This document shows positions 39,600 through 39,635 of a stretch of 39,635 bases of DNA, one piece after another (position 1 is the first letter of the stretch; every line of letters starts with the position of its first letter). Made by a program: the position numbers and the translations under genes. This DNA comes from Nocardia pseudovaccinii NBRC 100343 (lineage in GTDB: Bacteria; Actinomycetota; Actinomycetes; Mycobacteriales; Mycobacteriaceae), in NCBI RefSeq assembly GCF_001613225.1, contig NZ_BDBY01000177.1, forward strand, positions 1-39,635. Direction: 5' to 3'. The notes beneath the pieces were generated by a model. The model saw nothing but the letters and a program-made list of their open reading frames with translations. It was not told where the DNA came from and made no database searches.

Positions 39600-39635
39600 A
39601 GTCAGCACTCCTTGTTTTGGGCGCGACCGGCGACT

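Noticed and set aside
1..39635. CRISPR arrays, tRNA/rRNA genes, insertion sequences, prophage or attachment sites
   Set aside because: No regularly spaced repeats, transposase-like proteins, terminal inverted repeats or RNA-gene signatures were seen on reading either strand.

Overview
The window looks like chromosome of a high-GC mycolic-acid actinobacterium, most likely Nocardia or a close relative such as Rhodococcus. The reasons are GC-rich codon use with frequent GTG starts, ATGA/GTGA gene overlaps, a mycothiol-dependent maleylpyruvate isomerase, an orthologue of the mycobacterial kinase PknK, and a 3-hydroxybenzoate 6-hydroxylase that closely resembles the Rhodococcus enzyme as I remember it. 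No rRNA, tRNA, insertion sequence, phage gene or CRISPR array was seen. All assignments come from reading the sequence and recalled family knowledge; no search was run.

Layout. (1) 1-1208 (-): two small metalloproteins of the 3-hydroxyanthranilate-dioxygenase type (cupin plus rubredoxin-like CxxC pairs), the second cut by the window edge; then an IclR regulator (1473-2333, -). (2) 2602-8032 (+): a catabolic operon with a DUF4242-like protein, a TAXI-type binding-protein fold without signal peptide, a ferredoxin-NADP reductase, a 7Fe ferredoxin, a class II aldolase, a one-domain mycothiol-dependent isomerase-like protein and an aromatic-acid MFS importer. (3) 8020-11066 (-): the lower gentisate pathway (gentisate dioxygenase, fumarylpyruvate hydrolase, maleylpyruvate isomerase, DoxX-like protein). 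(4) An IclR gene (11180-11971, -), divergent from 12045-17400 (+): 3-hydroxybenzoate 6-hydroxylase, acetoacetyl-CoA synthetase, a histidinol-dehydrogenase-like enzyme and an SDR. (5) 17401-18199: a decayed stretch.

(6) 18200-24424 (-): a second aromatic operon with a flavin monooxygenase, a VOC extradiol dioxygenase, an FAH-family hydrolase, a homogentisate-dioxygenase-like bicupin, an MDR alcohol dehydrogenase and a metallo-beta-lactamase-fold hydrolase, divergent from its IclR gene (24533-25324, +). (7) 25508-28714 (+): an FMN split-barrel protein, a 3Fe-4S ferredoxin, a ferredoxin reductase and a CYP199-like P450. A strong bidirectional hairpin separates it from (8) a tandem ABM-domain protein and a 14-TM MFS transporter (-). 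(9) 31221-32082 has no convincing gene but carries a duplicated 41-bp element. (10) An orphan CvnA-like sensor kinase (+) and PknK (-) converge. (11) 37769-39599 (-): a DUF1772-like membrane protein and a second copy of the cupin/rubredoxin pair, in reversed gene order.

How it fits together. The region is an aromatic-catabolism island with ring-cleavage candidates of four kinds (gentisate cupin, VOC extradiol, bicupin, and the paired rubredoxin-cupins, present twice). It has three IclR regulators, each next to dyad-symmetric DNA. One 17-bp dyad, GTCCTG-N5-CAGGAC, stands both in front of the monooxygenase operon and in front of the ABM gene, which suggests one regulon. The least described parts are the paired cupin/rubredoxin proteins and the signal-less TAXI-like protein embedded in a redox and aldolase operon.
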